DNA of 51,829 nucleotides from Rhodospirillales bacterium (GTDB lineage: Bacteria > Pseudomonadota > Alphaproteobacteria > CACIAM-22H2): NCBI GenBank assembly GCA_016794025.1, contig JAEUKX010000104.1, forward strand, positions 1-51,829, given 5' to 3'. The notes beneath the pieces were generated by a model. It ran no database searches and was not told the DNA's origin. It worked only from the letters and a program-made list of their open reading frames with translations. The position numbers and the translations under genes are program-made. This document shows, piece after piece, positions 25,826 through 34,914 of the stretch. The stretch's first letter is position 1, and each line of letters opens with the position of its first letter.

Positions 25826-25912
25826 AGTCCCCCAGTTTTTCGAAAACTCAACGATTTCAATGGCAGTTTCCGCATTTAGCGGCAAATAAGGGAATTTAGT
25901 GGAAACCAAGGG
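25826..25912. repeat. Island-end flanking repeat, copy 2
   Basis: It closely matches copy 1 (1267-1345), sharing TTATTTGCCGCTAAAT, CATTGAAATCNTTGAGTTTT and CTGGGGGACTGGGG on the minus strand. TTTCCACTAAAT and TTTGCCGCTAAAT are paired direct motifs. It ends 2 bp before the stop codon of the metI remnant. Confidence 0.6.
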
Positions 25913-25914
25913 AG

Positions 25915-26154
25915 CTAACGCCGCGACGAACGGCGGACCGCCCAATCCCCGAACGACTGAACGATCTGCACTAGCCCAATCAGCACAAGCACGACGGCAG
26001 CCATGACTTCCGGCAGGAACCGCTGGTAACCGTACCGAATGCCGAGGTCTCCAAGACCGCTACCGCCGACGGCGCCAGCCATCGCCGAATAACCGATCAG
26101 GCTTACGATCGTTACCGTTGTTGCGGCGATGGCGCCGATCGAGCGACTAAACTA
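25915..26154 (-). pseudogene. metI: metI remnant (C-terminal ~75 residues of a MetI-type methionine permease)
   Basis: Reading from about 26145 to the TAG at 25915 gives TTVTIVSLIGYSAMAGAVGG, then GLGDLGIRYGYQRF and a last hydrophobic segment ending GDWAVRRSSRR. This is the highly conserved C-terminal part of the D-methionine ABC permease MetI, including the GYSAMAGAVG motif. The frame meets a stop at 26152-26154 and no start or upstream part exists; metN and metQ are also absent. It is a genomic scar at the island junction. Sequence 26155-26306 shows no further recognisable gene. Confidence 0.8.
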
Positions 26155-26306
26155 ACATTCGTAACGGGCCACTCGGTGGGGGCCGGTCAAGGTCACTTCC
26201 GCGCGATAGCGGACGCTACGACAACGGACGCGCGCTCCGACGCCCATGGTGCCTATCGACGGCATTCCGACGCGTTGGATACGACCGGCCAATGGACGAC
26301 AACGTG

Positions 26307-27287
26307 TCAGCCGCCGCCGAGGCGATCGACTATTCCACGGGCGGTCCGCTCGTCCGTGATGAGCGTCCTGGCGCCCGTTAGACGAACCGCAGTCATGATG
26401 ATGTCGACCTTCGATTTTCCACCGGCGACCACGACGACCTTGCCGATCTTGCGAAGATCCATTGGATTGAACGCCATGACGCGCGAATTGAGCGGATGGT
26501 CGACAAGCCCGCCCTTTTCATCGACGAAATGGCAAAGGATGTCGCCGATGGCGCCGGCCGCCCGGAGTTCCTTGCGCTCGGCTTCGGAAAGAAGTCCGCT
26601 ACGGAACAGCGTCGCACCGGGACTCATATCGCCGACGCTAATAGCAGCGACATCGACCTTTTGGCTGCGCCGGACGATCTCCTGAAGCGAAGGTTCCCGC
26701 CAGAGCTGGTTGCGAAGCTCCTTGCTACTGACGAATACGGGCGTCGTCAGATGATAGCATTCGGCCCTGTAGAGATCGGCAAACTTGAACGCAAAGGCGG
26801 ACGGGTTGAACGATATGGCATGGGTCATTCCACCAAGCATCGAGACCACCGTCATCTTCTCGACCTCGGTCCATTCCAGCGAGCGCAGGCTATGCTGGAG
26901 CGTGCCGCCCCAGCCAACTCCGATCGAGACGCCGTCCCGGATTTCGCCCGACAGATACGCGCCGGCCGCCTGACCGATGACCTCCGCGAGCTTCGTCTCG
27001 TCTTCGGGAGTGGGAACGACCACCGCATTTTCGATACCGAGAAGACCTTCGAGCGACTTCTCGATCGCGACCTGGGACGCCTGCCGTCCGTTAATCCGGA
27101 TCTGGACGATCCCTTCCTCGCGGCAGGCGGCCAGGATACGCAGCGTTTTGAGACGACTGATCTGCAGGCGCTTGGCGACCTCCTCCTGCGTCAGCCCCTC
27201 CATGTAATAGAGCCACGCGGCCCGCATCCGCATGTCGGAACCCGCAGTTCCTTCCTTGGCAGCATTCCGATTTCTTGTTGTCGACAA
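26307..27287 (-). CDS. SorC/DeoR-type sugar-phosphate-responsive regulator
   Basis: A 326-residue SorC-family protein. The HTH lies at about 30-55 (LTQEEVAKRLQISRLKTLR), followed by the effector domain (GVGWGGTLQHSLRSL, VSMLGGMTHAISFNP, VAAISVGDMSPGATLF, VDEKGGLVDHPLNSRVMAF, VVAGGKSKVDIIMTAVR). Family members bind phosphorylated sugars. I chose TTG at 27287 because AGGAGG lies 8 bases upstream; the later ATG at 27233 would cut into the start of the HTH region. It diverges from the IspG-DXS-like gene and probably controls the cluster in response to its phosphorylated substrate. Confidence 0.85.
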   Translation of the reverse strand: MSTTRNRNAAKEGTAGSDMRMRAAWLYYMEGLTQEEVAKRLQISRLKTLRILAACREEGIVQIRINGRQASQVAIEKSLEGLLGIENAVVVPTPEDETKLAEVIGQAAGAYLSGEIRDGVSIGVGWGGTLQHSLRSLEWTEVEKMTVVSMLGGMTHAISFNPSAFAFKFADLYRAECYHLTTPVFVSSKELRNQLWREPSLQEIVRRSQKVDVAAISVGDMSPGATLFRSGLLSEAERKELRAAGAIGDILCHFVDEKGGLVDHPLNSRVMAFNPMDLRKIGKVVVVAGGKSKVDIIMTAVRLTGARTLITDERTARGIVDRLGGG

Positions 27288-27440
27288 ACCGATACCTCCT
27301 CGCGCCCGGGATTCCACGCCTCTGAATCCGGAATAGTGCCATTCTATAGCGCGTCGTCCGCAAGCCAAATGCCAAAGCAACCGGCGCGCGCTAGTATGCG
27401 GCGACGTCGCACCCCGCCGTGAAGCCAAGCTCCGGACCGC
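27288..27440. promoter_or_regulatory. Divergent promoter region between sorC-type regulator and IspG-DXS-like gene
   Basis: These 153 bp must carry promoters for both directions. ATAG-N7-CTAT (near 27334-27348) is a small symmetric motif that could be a SorC operator half-site pair, but the symmetry is short. No convincing Shine-Dalgarno precedes the ATG at 27441. Confidence 0.35.
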
Positions 27441-30158
27441 ATGGAAACAAGCCCGACAATCCGCAAGCCGCGCCGCCAGTCGCGCCCCGTGCGCGTGGGG
27501 ACGGCACTGATCGGCGGCGGTATGCCGGTTGCGATCGAGGCCAGACTCGACGATCCGGCCGACGCAGCCAACGACGGCGCGTCGCCCGCCGATGGTGCCA
27601 AGCGCGCGGAAATCGCTGGTGCGACGATACTGTGCCGAAGCTGTTTCGACGTCGGCGCGGCGCGCACGCTTGCGGAATTTGCGCGTATCGCCGCCCTTCC
27701 GATCACGGCCGACATTGGTCGCTGCGACCCGCGCGTTGCGCATGCCGCGGCCGAGGCGGGCGCCAGCGCCATCTGGTTCGAACCGTCGACCGGCGACGAC
27801 CGAGTGGCGATGGGCGAATTTGCGGCGATCGCACATGCCTATGGCTGCACGATCGGGGTCTCGGTATGCGAACCGCATGTCGAAAATGCGGAAGACAGCG
27901 CGAACTTCGAACAGGCCGTAGCCCGCTATGCCGCACACAGCATCGACCGGATGCATGCCGCCGGCATCGTCGATTTCATCGTCTCCCTGCGACTCCAGTC
28001 GCCGGCAGCCATGGCAGGCAGCGCGCGCGCGCTGGCGCGCGTCGGCGATTTTCCGATCGCGCTCGCGATCGGTCGCGCGCATGCGAGCCGTTCGGCGACG
28101 GCGAATGTCGCCGGCGCCCTTGCCGTCGGGCTGCCGCTCCTGATGGGTATCGGCGACATGTTGTGTCTGCCAGGTACCTCCGATCCGACCGCCGACGTAC
28201 ATGCGGCCGTCGACGCGCTGCGCTCGATCGGATTGCGGCCGCGCGGCGTGGCGGTGACCGCCGGTCCTGACTTCCTGCGCCAGCGCACTGACGCCGACCG
28301 CCTACCCCCGTTGGTCGAGAATCGGTTGACGCACATCTCGCGCACGCTCGACGTGCAGCTTTCTGCGGACGCGAAGCCGGGAGCTTCCGGCCCGACGGCG
28401 TGGATCGAGCCGACTACGGCGGAGCCTGCCGGCACTCCGCGTCTGCATGTCGCCGCGCGCCTTGATATCGGCCAGTCGGCGGACGATGCAGCCGAACGGA
28501 TTGCGCGCGCCGTCGAACTCGCCGCCATCGAACTGGACGCGCCCGACCTCGATGGCCTAGCGACCGAATTGTGCCGCGGCCGGCAGGCGGCAGACGACGA
28601 GGCCAAGCTCTGGTCGCGCGTCGCTGTGTGCCTGCGCCACGTTTTCCGCGAACGGAATGCACGCATGGTCTGGGGGCATCCGCTCGGTGCGGCGTTTCAT
28701 GCCCGACTGACAGGACGGCGCGACGCATGGACTCTTCCGCCCGTCGGAGAAACCCTGCCGGCGGCCGATCCCAGCGCGGCGGCGGCGGCCATTTCGACGG
28801 CGATCGGCCTTGCCGTCGCCGACGCCGCCGCTGGCCGCAAGTCGGATATCATCGTCGTCGTCGATCGTGCTGCCATCGAAACCGGCGCGATGCTGGAGGC
28901 GCTGCGCGCATGTCGGGAGAGCGGAGCCGCGGTGCTCGTGGTGGCGGTCGACGTTGCCGGCGGCGAACCCGGGCTCGCGGCAGGCGTGGCTTCGCAGCTC
29001 GCACGCGTCGTTTCCTCGCCGCCCTACCTGGCGCTTCGCGAAATCGGAAAGCAGATCGTCCAACGCCTTCCGGGTCCCGGCTATACGTTGGTGAAGCGCA
29101 TCGAGGAATCGGGGCGCACGCTCGCGTCCGGCGACACTATCTTCGACGAGCTGGGGCTTTATTATGTCGGACCGGTCCCCACGCGGGGGCTCGGCACCCT
29201 GCTCTCGGTCCTGCACAATCTTTCGCGCTCGCCCAGGAGCACGTCAGTCCTTGTTCATGTGGCCGGCAACGCACCCCTTCGCCGGGTTTCCGTCGAGAAG
29301 TCGCCCAAACCTCTTAAGGAGTGGTTCGATGGCAGCGTCCAGGGCGATGCTGCCGTCGCGATCGTCGATATCGGCGCACCGCCGGCGCTGCCGGCGGGTC
29401 TTTCGCGTCGTGCCGCCGGCCGCTACTTCGCGGTAGGCAACGCCGCGAGGCATGGTGCCGGGCTTGCGACGGGCCTGTCGGCCGGCGGCCATCATCCGTT
29501 CGTATTCCTCGATCGGCGGAATTTCTGGCGGGGGCCGGGCGAAACCGCGCGCGAGATTGCGCGGCGAAATCTGCCGGTCTGCTTCGTCGTCGACCTGATG
29601 CGCGGCTATGCGCCGGAAGCCTGGCTCGATGCGCCGCCGATCAATCTCGAAGCCGTCCCCGGGTTCGTGGTCTTGTGCGCGAGCGACAGCGCCGAGCTGT
29701 CGCTGATGCTGGCATTCGCCCGCAAGATCCGCGACCGTCCCGTGCTCATCGGGCATGCGGGCCTCGAATCCGGCGAGGGCGTGCCGCATGAACCGGTCGA
29801 ACTTGCGCACGGACGGATAGTCGCGAATGGCGGCGACGTCGCCGTTCTTGCCGCCGGTCGCGGCGTTGCCGCCGCTGAGGCCGCTCGCCGGGCGCTTGGC
29901 GGAAGAGGCGTGGGACTCACCATCGCCGATGCGCGATTCACCCAGCCGCTCGACCGCGGGCTGGTCATGACACTTTTCGAAACGCATCGGCAATTGATTT
30001 TGCTGGACGACCCCGCGATGGCCGCGGGCTTTGCGAAAGCCGCTGTCGACGTCCTTGCCGAACTCGGTCCCTCGGATTTCCGGCAGCGGCTCCACGTCGT
30101 TCCGATGGGGCGGGCGGCGGCAAACGACATCGTCGCGCGCGTCCTTCGGAACTGGTGA
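27441..30158 (+). CDS. IspG-like/DXS-like fusion protein lacking cofactor ligands (pseudoenzyme candidate)
   Basis: A 905-residue protein. Residues 12-365 follow IspG (GcpE) along their length: RPVRVGTALIGGG, LPITADIGRCDPRVA (IspG ADIHFD.RLA), GLRPRGVAVTAGPDF (IspG GLRSRGINFIACPTC). The CPTC iron-sulfur cysteines are GPDF at 275-278, and the later GC.VNGPGE Cys is also missing. Residues 370-905 follow DXS: VWGHPLGAAFHARLTGRRD (410-428), TIFDELGLYYVGPV (566-579), FAVGNAARHGAGLATGL (663-679), VADARF.KPLD-like ADARFTQPLD (829-838). The TPP motif GDG is DRA at 475-477, and the catalytic Glu of GIAEQH is Ala669. Neither active site looks functional. It begins the SorC-controlled cluster. A scaffold, regulator or altered enzyme are all possible; the function is unknown. 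Confidence 0.75.
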   Translation: METSPTIRKPRRQSRPVRVGTALIGGGMPVAIEARLDDPADAANDGASPADGAKRAEIAGATILCRSCFDVGAARTLAEFARIAALPITADIGRCDPRVAHAAAEAGASAIWFEPSTGDDRVAMGEFAAIAHAYGCTIGVSVCEPHVENAEDSANFEQAVARYAAHSIDRMHAAGIVDFIVSLRLQSPAAMAGSARALARVGDFPIALAIGRAHASRSATANVAGALAVGLPLLMGIGDMLCLPGTSDPTADVHAAVDALRSIGLRPRGVAVTAGPDFLRQRTDADRLPPLVENRLTHISRTLDVQLSADAKPGASGPTAWIEPTTAEPAGTPRLHVAARLDIGQSADDAAERIARAVELAAIELDAPDLDGLATELCRGRQAADDEAKLWSRVAVCLRHVFRERNARMVWGHPLGAAFHARLTGRRDAWTLPPVGETLPAADPSAAAAAISTAIGLAVADAAAGRKSDIIVVVDRAAIETGAMLEALRACRESGAAVLVVAVDVAGGEPGLAAGVASQLARVVSSPPYLALREIGKQIVQRLPGPGYTLVKRIEESGRTLASGDTIFDELGLYYVGPVPTRGLGTLLSVLHNLSRSPRSTSVLVHVAGNAPLRRVSVEKSPKPLKEWFDGSVQGDAAVAIVDIGAPPALPAGLSRRAAGRYFAVGNAARHGAGLATGLSAGGHHPFVFLDRRNFWRGPGETAREIARRNLPVCFVVDLMRGYAPEAWLDAPPINLEAVPGFVVLCASDSAELSLMLAFARKIRDRPVLIGHAGLESGEGVPHEPVELAHGRIVANGGDVAVLAAGRGVAAAEAARRALGGRGVGLTIADARFTQPLDRGLVMTLFETHRQLILLDDPAMAAGFAKAAVDVLAELGPSDFRQRLHVVPMGRAAANDIVARVLRNW

Positions 30159-30184
30159 TCGCTCGGTCGATTTGTACATTTGTG

Positions 30185-30211
30185 TTGACGAAAGCATAAA
30201 AGTACTAATAT
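30185..30211 (+). promoter_or_regulatory. Candidate sigma-70 promoter for the DRL/acetoin-dehydrogenase-like operon
   Basis: TTGACG at 30185-30190 and TAATAT at 30206-30211, spaced 15 bp, lie in an AT-rich pocket between the IspG-DXS-like stop (30158) and the ATG at 30246. GGAG precedes that start by a few bases. The short spacer lowers confidence. Confidence 0.45.
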
Positions 30212-30245
30212 CTCCGGATCAGGGAAGAACGCCACCGGAGTTGCC

Positions 30246-31574
30246 ATGTCACCCAAGATCACGACGGAATCCTTGGCCAGCGCGCTTGCCGCGCGCGCCG
30301 ACGAAGGCCGCCCTGTCCGCATCGGTCTCGTCGGTGCGGGCGAAATGGGAACCGACATCGTCACGCAGGTGAGCCTGATGCGCGGGCTCGAGATCGGCGT
30401 CATCGCCGACGTGCGGGAGAAAAACGGGTTCGAGGCAGTGAAGATCGCGGGCCTGCCGGCCGACCGCGCCGTAGCCGCCGACACCGCCAAGGCCGCCGAC
30501 AAGACGATCGCCGCGGACAAGATCGCCATCGCCGAATCCTTCCAGATCGCCTGCATGGCCGAGCAGGTCGACGTCATCATCGAGGCGACTGGCAACCCGA
30601 ATGTCGGCGCCGAAGTCGCACTGCTGGCGATGGAGCACGGTAAGCACGTCGTGATGATGAACGTCGAGACGGACGTGACGGCAGGCGCCTACCTGCGCCA
30701 CATGGCCGACAAGGCCGGCGTCGTCTACACGCTCGGCGCCGGCGACGAACCGACCGCAGCGATGGAACTCGTCAATTTCGTGCGCTCGCTCGGCTATCCG
30801 ATCGTCGCCGCGGGAAAGGGCAAGAACAACCCCTTCCGCCGCGAGGCCGTCCCTTCGGAATACGAGGAAGAAGCCCGCCGGCGCAACATGAACCCACGCA
30901 TGCTGGTCGAGTTCGTCGACGGCTCGAAGACGATGATCGAGATGACGGCGCTCGCCAACGCGACCGGCCTCGTCCCCGACATTGCCGGCATGCACGGACC
31001 GGCGGCGCCCCTTTCCGAACTGCACAAGGTGCTGTGCCCGGTCGCCGACGGTGGGATGCTGTCGCGCAAGGGCGTCGTCGACTTCACGGTCGCAAAGGGC
31101 GTGGCGCCCGGCGTGTTCGTCGTCGCGGAAATGGCACATCCGCGCCTGCGCGAGCGCATGCACGACCTGCAGATGGGTCCCGGCCCCTACTACACTTTCT
31201 TCCGCCCCTACCACCTGACGAGCCTCGAAGTGCCGCTTTCCGCCGCCGCCGCGGTGCTGTGGCGGCAGGCGCACATGCGTCCGCTTCCCGTGCCGGTCGC
31301 CGAAGTGGGGGCAGTCGCCAAGAAGGACCTGAAGCCGGGCGATGTTCTCGACGCGATCGGCGAGTACTGCTATCGCGGCATGGCGCTCGCCGTGCCCGAG
31401 GCGCAGCGCCTCGCCGCGCTGCCGCTAGGCCTCGCCCAGCGCGCGGTCGTCACGCAGCCCATAAAGGCCGGGGAATATCTCACCTACCGGAACTGTAAGG
31501 CCGATCCGAAGCTCGCGATCGTCCGGCTGCGCGAGCAGCAGGACGCCCACATCGCGAAAAACGCGGCAGCCTGA
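30246..31574 (+). CDS. DRL/DLO-family oxidoreductase (type II DXP reductoisomerase-like, SAF domain)
   Basis: A 442-residue protein with an N-terminal Rossmann domain (VGAGEMG, 29-35; ADVREKNG, 54-61; EATGNPNVG, 113-121), a homoserine-dehydrogenase-like middle ([22 protein letters not shown]) and a C-terminal SAF domain (about 350-420). This architecture matches the DRL family, whose Brucella abortus member replaces DXR in the MEP pathway, and the related DLO oxidoreductases. Alternatives are another branched-sugar dehydrogenase. It lies 13 bp before E1alpha. A threefold AADxxKAADK-like internal repeat occurs at 77-92. Working in reverse it could oxidise methylerythritol phosphate to DXP; that is inference. 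Confidence 0.72.
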   Translation: MSPKITTESLASALAARADEGRPVRIGLVGAGEMGTDIVTQVSLMRGLEIGVIADVREKNGFEAVKIAGLPADRAVAADTAKAADKTIAADKIAIAESFQIACMAEQVDVIIEATGNPNVGAEVALLAMEHGKHVVMMNVETDVTAGAYLRHMADKAGVVYTLGAGDEPTAAMELVNFVRSLGYPIVAAGKGKNNPFRREAVPSEYEEEARRRNMNPRMLVEFVDGSKTMIEMTALANATGLVPDIAGMHGPAAPLSELHKVLCPVADGGMLSRKGVVDFTVAKGVAPGVFVVAEMAHPRLRERMHDLQMGPGPYYTFFRPYHLTSLEVPLSAAAAVLWRQAHMRPLPVPVAEVGAVAKKDLKPGDVLDAIGEYCYRGMALAVPEAQRLAALPLGLAQRAVVTQPIKAGEYLTYRNCKADPKLAIVRLREQQDAHIAKNAAA

Positions 31575-31587
31575 CGGTCGATCCGCC

Positions 31588-32589
31588 ATGAGCACCCTTC
31601 CCCGCGCCAACCAGCGTCCGGAACTCTCGGCCTTCGACGACGGCACGCTCGCCGAAGCGCTGCGCAAGATGCACCTCATCCGCAAGTTCGAGGAAGCGGC
31701 CGAGGACTGCTACATGCGTGGCCTGATCCACGGCACCATGCACCTGTCGATTGGGCAGGAAGCGAGCGCGGTAGGCTCGGCCATTCCCCTGGCGAAATCC
31801 GACTACGTCCTGTCTACCCACCGCGGCCACGGACACTGCATTGCCAAGGGTGCCTCGCCCGACCGCATGTTCGCCGAGTTCTTCGGGAAGGAAACCGGCT
31901 ACTGCAACGGCCGAGGCGGGTCGATGCATATTGCCGACGTCGAAGGCGGCAATCTCGGCGCCAACGGCATCGTGGGCGGCGGCCTGCCCATCGCGGTCGG
32001 CGTCGGCATGAGCATCAAGGCCCAGAAGCTCGATCGCGTGTGCATGGTCTATTTCGGTGACGGCGCCAACAACGAGGGCGCGTTTCACGAATCGCTCAAC
32101 ATGGCTTCGATCTGGAAGCTTCCGGTCGTCTTCGTTTGCGAAAACAACAACTACGGCATGTCGACGTCGGTCGCGCGTTCGACGGCGGTGGCTAACATCG
32201 CCGATCGCGCGCTGGCCTATTCGATGCCCGGCGACACGATCGACGGCAACGACCTGCCGCTCGTCGCGGCGACGGCGCGCATCGCGGTCGAACGGGCGCG
32301 GCGCGGCGAAGGGCCCTCGCTGATCGAGTGCAAGACCTACCGCATCAGGGGACACTCGAAGAGCGACCGGAATCTCTACCGCACCAAGGAGGAGATCGAG
32401 GCTTGGAAGGCGAAATGCCCGATCCGCCGGCTTGAAGGCGAACTCCTCAACCACGACCGGCTCGGGTCTGCACGTCTCGCCGAGATCGAAGCCGATGCGG
32501 CGCGGGAAATCGCTGCGGCTATCGAGTTCGCGAAATCGAGCGCGGAGCCCGATCTTGCCGGCCTTACGAGGTACGTATATGCCGAATGA
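31588..32589 (+). CDS. TPP-dependent dehydrogenase E1 alpha, acetoin-dehydrogenase-like
   Basis: A 333-residue E1alpha. The TPP motif starts at GDG (157-159) and ends at ENN (185-187). [12 protein letters not shown] (77-88) and [20 protein letters not shown] (111-130) closely follow AcoA and PDH E1alpha proteins of the acetoin-cleaving type. It should form a heterotetramer with the E1beta encoded next (11-bp overlap) and load an acyl group onto the E2 lipoyl domain. In acetoin dehydrogenases this cleaves an acyloin to an aldehyde and acetyl-CoA; here the acyloin may be DXP or a related sugar. Confidence 0.85.
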   Translation: MSTLPRANQRPELSAFDDGTLAEALRKMHLIRKFEEAAEDCYMRGLIHGTMHLSIGQEASAVGSAIPLAKSDYVLSTHRGHGHCIAKGASPDRMFAEFFGKETGYCNGRGGSMHIADVEGGNLGANGIVGGGLPIAVGVGMSIKAQKLDRVCMVYFGDGANNEGAFHESLNMASIWKLPVVFVCENNNYGMSTSVARSTAVANIADRALAYSMPGDTIDGNDLPLVAATARIAVERARRGEGPSLIECKTYRIRGHSKSDRNLYRTKEEIEAWKAKCPIRRLEGELLNHDRLGSARLAEIEADAAREIAAAIEFAKSSAEPDLAGLTRYVYAE

Positions 32590-33601
32590 CGTGGCGGGCG
32601 CCGATCCGGCGGCGCGCGAAATCACCTACGCCGAGGCCATCCGCGAGGCACTCGCCACGGCAATGGCCGACGATCCGCGCGTGATCCTGATGGGCGAAGA
32701 TGTCGGCGTCTACGGCGGCGCGTTCGGCGTCAGCGGCGATCTCGTCCACCGTTTCGGCGTCGAGCGCGTTATCGACACGCCCATCAGCGAACTGGGCATC
32801 GCTGGCGCTGCCGTCGGCGCCGCGATCACCGGCATGCGGCCGGTGCTGGAGATCCAGTTTTCCGACTTCATCACGCTGGCGATGGAGCAGATCGTCAACC
32901 AGGCTGCCAAGATCCACTTCATGTTCGGCGGCAAGGCGAACGTGCCGATGGTCGTGCGCTTGCCCGGCGGCTCCGGCACCGGTGCGGCCGCCCAGCATAG
33001 CCAGAGTCTTGAGGCGTGGTTCGCCCACGTGCCGGGGTTGAAAGTCGTCCAGCCCTCGACACCGCATGACGCAAAGGGACTGCTGCTCTCGGCCATCGAC
33101 GATCCGAACCCTGTCCTGATCTTCGAGCACAAGCTCCTCTACAAGACGCGCGGGATCGTCCCCACCGAAGCGTTCCGCGTGCCGATCGGCAAGGCCGCGG
33201 TGCGCCGGGAAGGCGGGGATGCGACGATCGTGGCGACCGGCGTCATGGTCTCGCGTGCGCTTGCGGCAGCCGAACGCCTCGCCGCCGAAGGAATCTCGAC
33301 AGAAGTGATCGACCTGCGGTCATTGCGCCCCATCGACCTCGAAACCATCGCGGCGAGCGTACGCAAGACTTCGCGCCTGATGGTCGTCTACGAAGGCGTC
33401 AAGACGATGGGAATCGGCGCCGAGATCAGCGCAATGATCGCCGAGAGCGACGCATTCGACTATCTCGACGCTCCGATCGTGCGCCTTGGCGCGGCCGACG
33501 TTCCTCTTCCTTATAGCCCAAAGCTTGAACGCGCAGCTGTCCCACAGGAAGAAGATATTTTCCGTGCGGCCGCCTCGCTCGTGCGTACGGGTGGCGCCTG
33601 A
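32579..33601 (+). CDS. TPP-dependent dehydrogenase E1 beta, acetoin-dehydrogenase-like
   Basis: A 340-residue E1beta. [51 protein letters not shown] and [11 protein letters not shown] match the AcoB/PDH-beta pattern, with the Glu of ISE as the usual TPP activator. The ATG at 32579 gives the normal N-terminus and overlaps E1alpha by 11 bp. It is followed by E2 with a 1-bp TGATG overlap, so E1alpha, E1beta and E2 are coupled. No dihydrolipoamide dehydrogenase (E3) is encoded; a housekeeping E3 would be required. Confidence 0.87.
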   Translation: MPNDVAGADPAAREITYAEAIREALATAMADDPRVILMGEDVGVYGGAFGVSGDLVHRFGVERVIDTPISELGIAGAAVGAAITGMRPVLEIQFSDFITLAMEQIVNQAAKIHFMFGGKANVPMVVRLPGGSGTGAAAQHSQSLEAWFAHVPGLKVVQPSTPHDAKGLLLSAIDDPNPVLIFEHKLLYKTRGIVPTEAFRVPIGKAAVRREGGDATIVATGVMVSRALAAAERLAAEGISTEVIDLRSLRPIDLETIAASVRKTSRLMVVYEGVKTMGIGAEISAMIAESDAFDYLDAPIVRLGAADVPLPYSPKLERAAVPQEEDIFRAAASLVRTGGA

Positions 33602-34827
33602 TGCCGGTCGAGGTCGTCCTCCCCCGGGTCGACATGGGGATGGAAAGCGGCTCGATCGGCGCCTGGAAGGTCGCCGACGGCGAGAGCGTGCGCGAAGGCC
33701 AGATCCTGTTCGAGATCAACACCGACAAGGCGGTGATGGAGGTCGATTCCCCCGCGAGCGGCCACGTGCGGATCGTGCGCCCGGATGTCGGTACGACGAT
33801 CGCGGTCGGCACGGTCGTCGCCTATGTCTATGCCGAGGGCGAGGTGATGGCGGCGCCCCCCGCGGCAGTCGCGCCGACGGCAACTGCTCCTACCGCGGTC
33901 GTCGCCGGTCCCGTCGCGGTGCCGCCCGTCGAGATCGCTTCTCCGACGGCCCCGTCCGACAAGCCGCGCGCGAGCCCGATGGCTCGCCGTCTGGCCCGCG
34001 AAGCGGGGCTCGATCTTTCCGCCATTCCCGGCAGCGGCCCGCGCGGACGCATCATGCGCGCGGACGTCGAAAAGGCAAGCCGCGCAACCAATGCACACCC
34101 CGTCGCCGCACCGGTCGCCGGCCCCGCGCCGCGCGCGGGCGACGGCCGCCTCGAGCCGTTCGACAACGTGCGTCGTATCATCGCCCGCCGCCTCTCGGGT
34201 AGCATGCGCGACGCGCCCCACTTCTTCATGAACGCGCAGCTCGACATGACGGCGATGAACGACCTGCGCAAGCGCATCTCGCCGCGCATCGAGGCACGCG
34301 TGGGCGTACGCCTGAGCCTGACGATGCTGCTGCTGCGTGTCGTGGCGCCGATGCTCGAACGCCATCCGCTGCTCAACGCCAGCGTCGAAGGCGAAGCGGT
34401 ACGATACCACGATCGGGTCGATATCGGCGTCGCGATGGAGCGTGACGGCGGGCTAGTCGTGCCTGTCTTGCGCGACGCGAACGAGAAGTCTCTGGAAGAG
34501 ATCGCGCGCGATTTCTCGAAACTCACGAACAGCGTGCGCGAGAGGACGATCGCGCCCTCCGAATTGACGGGCAGCACCTTCACGATCAGCAATCTCGGCA
34601 TGTTCGGCGTAGATTCGTTCACGGCGATCATCAACCCGCCCGAAGCGGCCATTCTCGCGATTGGCCGCACGGTCGACACGCCGGTGGGATGCAACGGGCG
34701 GGTCGAGCTGCGCCCGATGGCCAATTTCTGCCTTTCTTCCGACCACCGAATCGTCGACGGCGTCGCTGCGGCCAAGTTTATGGCCTCCCTGCGCGAGGCT
34801 GCCGAGTCCCCCGAAGTCCTGCTTTAA
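33601..34827 (+). CDS. Dihydrolipoamide acyltransferase (E2) of the acetoin-dehydrogenase-like complex
   Basis: A 408-residue E2. A single lipoyl domain has the acceptor Lys43 (NTDKAVMEV); an Ala/Pro/Thr linker spans about 82-118. The peripheral subunit-binding domain (about 122-160, SPMARRLAREAGLD, GSGPRGRIMRADV) and catalytic domain end in DHRIVDG at 381-387 (His382, Asp386). It transfers the acyl group generated by E1 to CoA. The complete PSBD means it can recruit E1 and an E3 encoded elsewhere. Confidence 0.87.
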   Translation: MPVEVVLPRVDMGMESGSIGAWKVADGESVREGQILFEINTDKAVMEVDSPASGHVRIVRPDVGTTIAVGTVVAYVYAEGEVMAAPPAAVAPTATAPTAVVAGPVAVPPVEIASPTAPSDKPRASPMARRLAREAGLDLSAIPGSGPRGRIMRADVEKASRATNAHPVAAPVAGPAPRAGDGRLEPFDNVRRIIARRLSGSMRDAPHFFMNAQLDMTAMNDLRKRISPRIEARVGVRLSLTMLLLRVVAPMLERHPLLNASVEGEAVRYHDRVDIGVAMERDGGLVVPVLRDANEKSLEEIARDFSKLTNSVRERTIAPSELTGSTFTISNLGMFGVDSFTAIINPPEAAILAIGRTVDTPVGCNGRVELRPMANFCLSSDHRIVDGVAAAKFMASLREAAESPEVLL

Positions 34828-34914
34828 GACCGGACCCAATATGTCATTCTGACGCCCCCCGGGCAGTTCCGCGACAAGAACGGACGGCCGCCACAAAAAT
34901 AGAGGAGGATCGAC

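Noticed and set aside
26176..26685. Plus-strand 169-codon frame
   Set aside because: It runs through non-coding junction sequence and then opposite the SorC-type regulator, with no recognisable motif or ribosome site.
27441..30158. Calling this gene a functional DXS or a functional IspG
   Set aside because: The TPP motif, the catalytic Glu and the iron-sulfur cysteines are all missing.
31588..34827. Housekeeping pyruvate dehydrogenase
   Set aside because: E1beta and E1alpha match the acetoin-dehydrogenase style, there is no E3, and the context is an accessory island.
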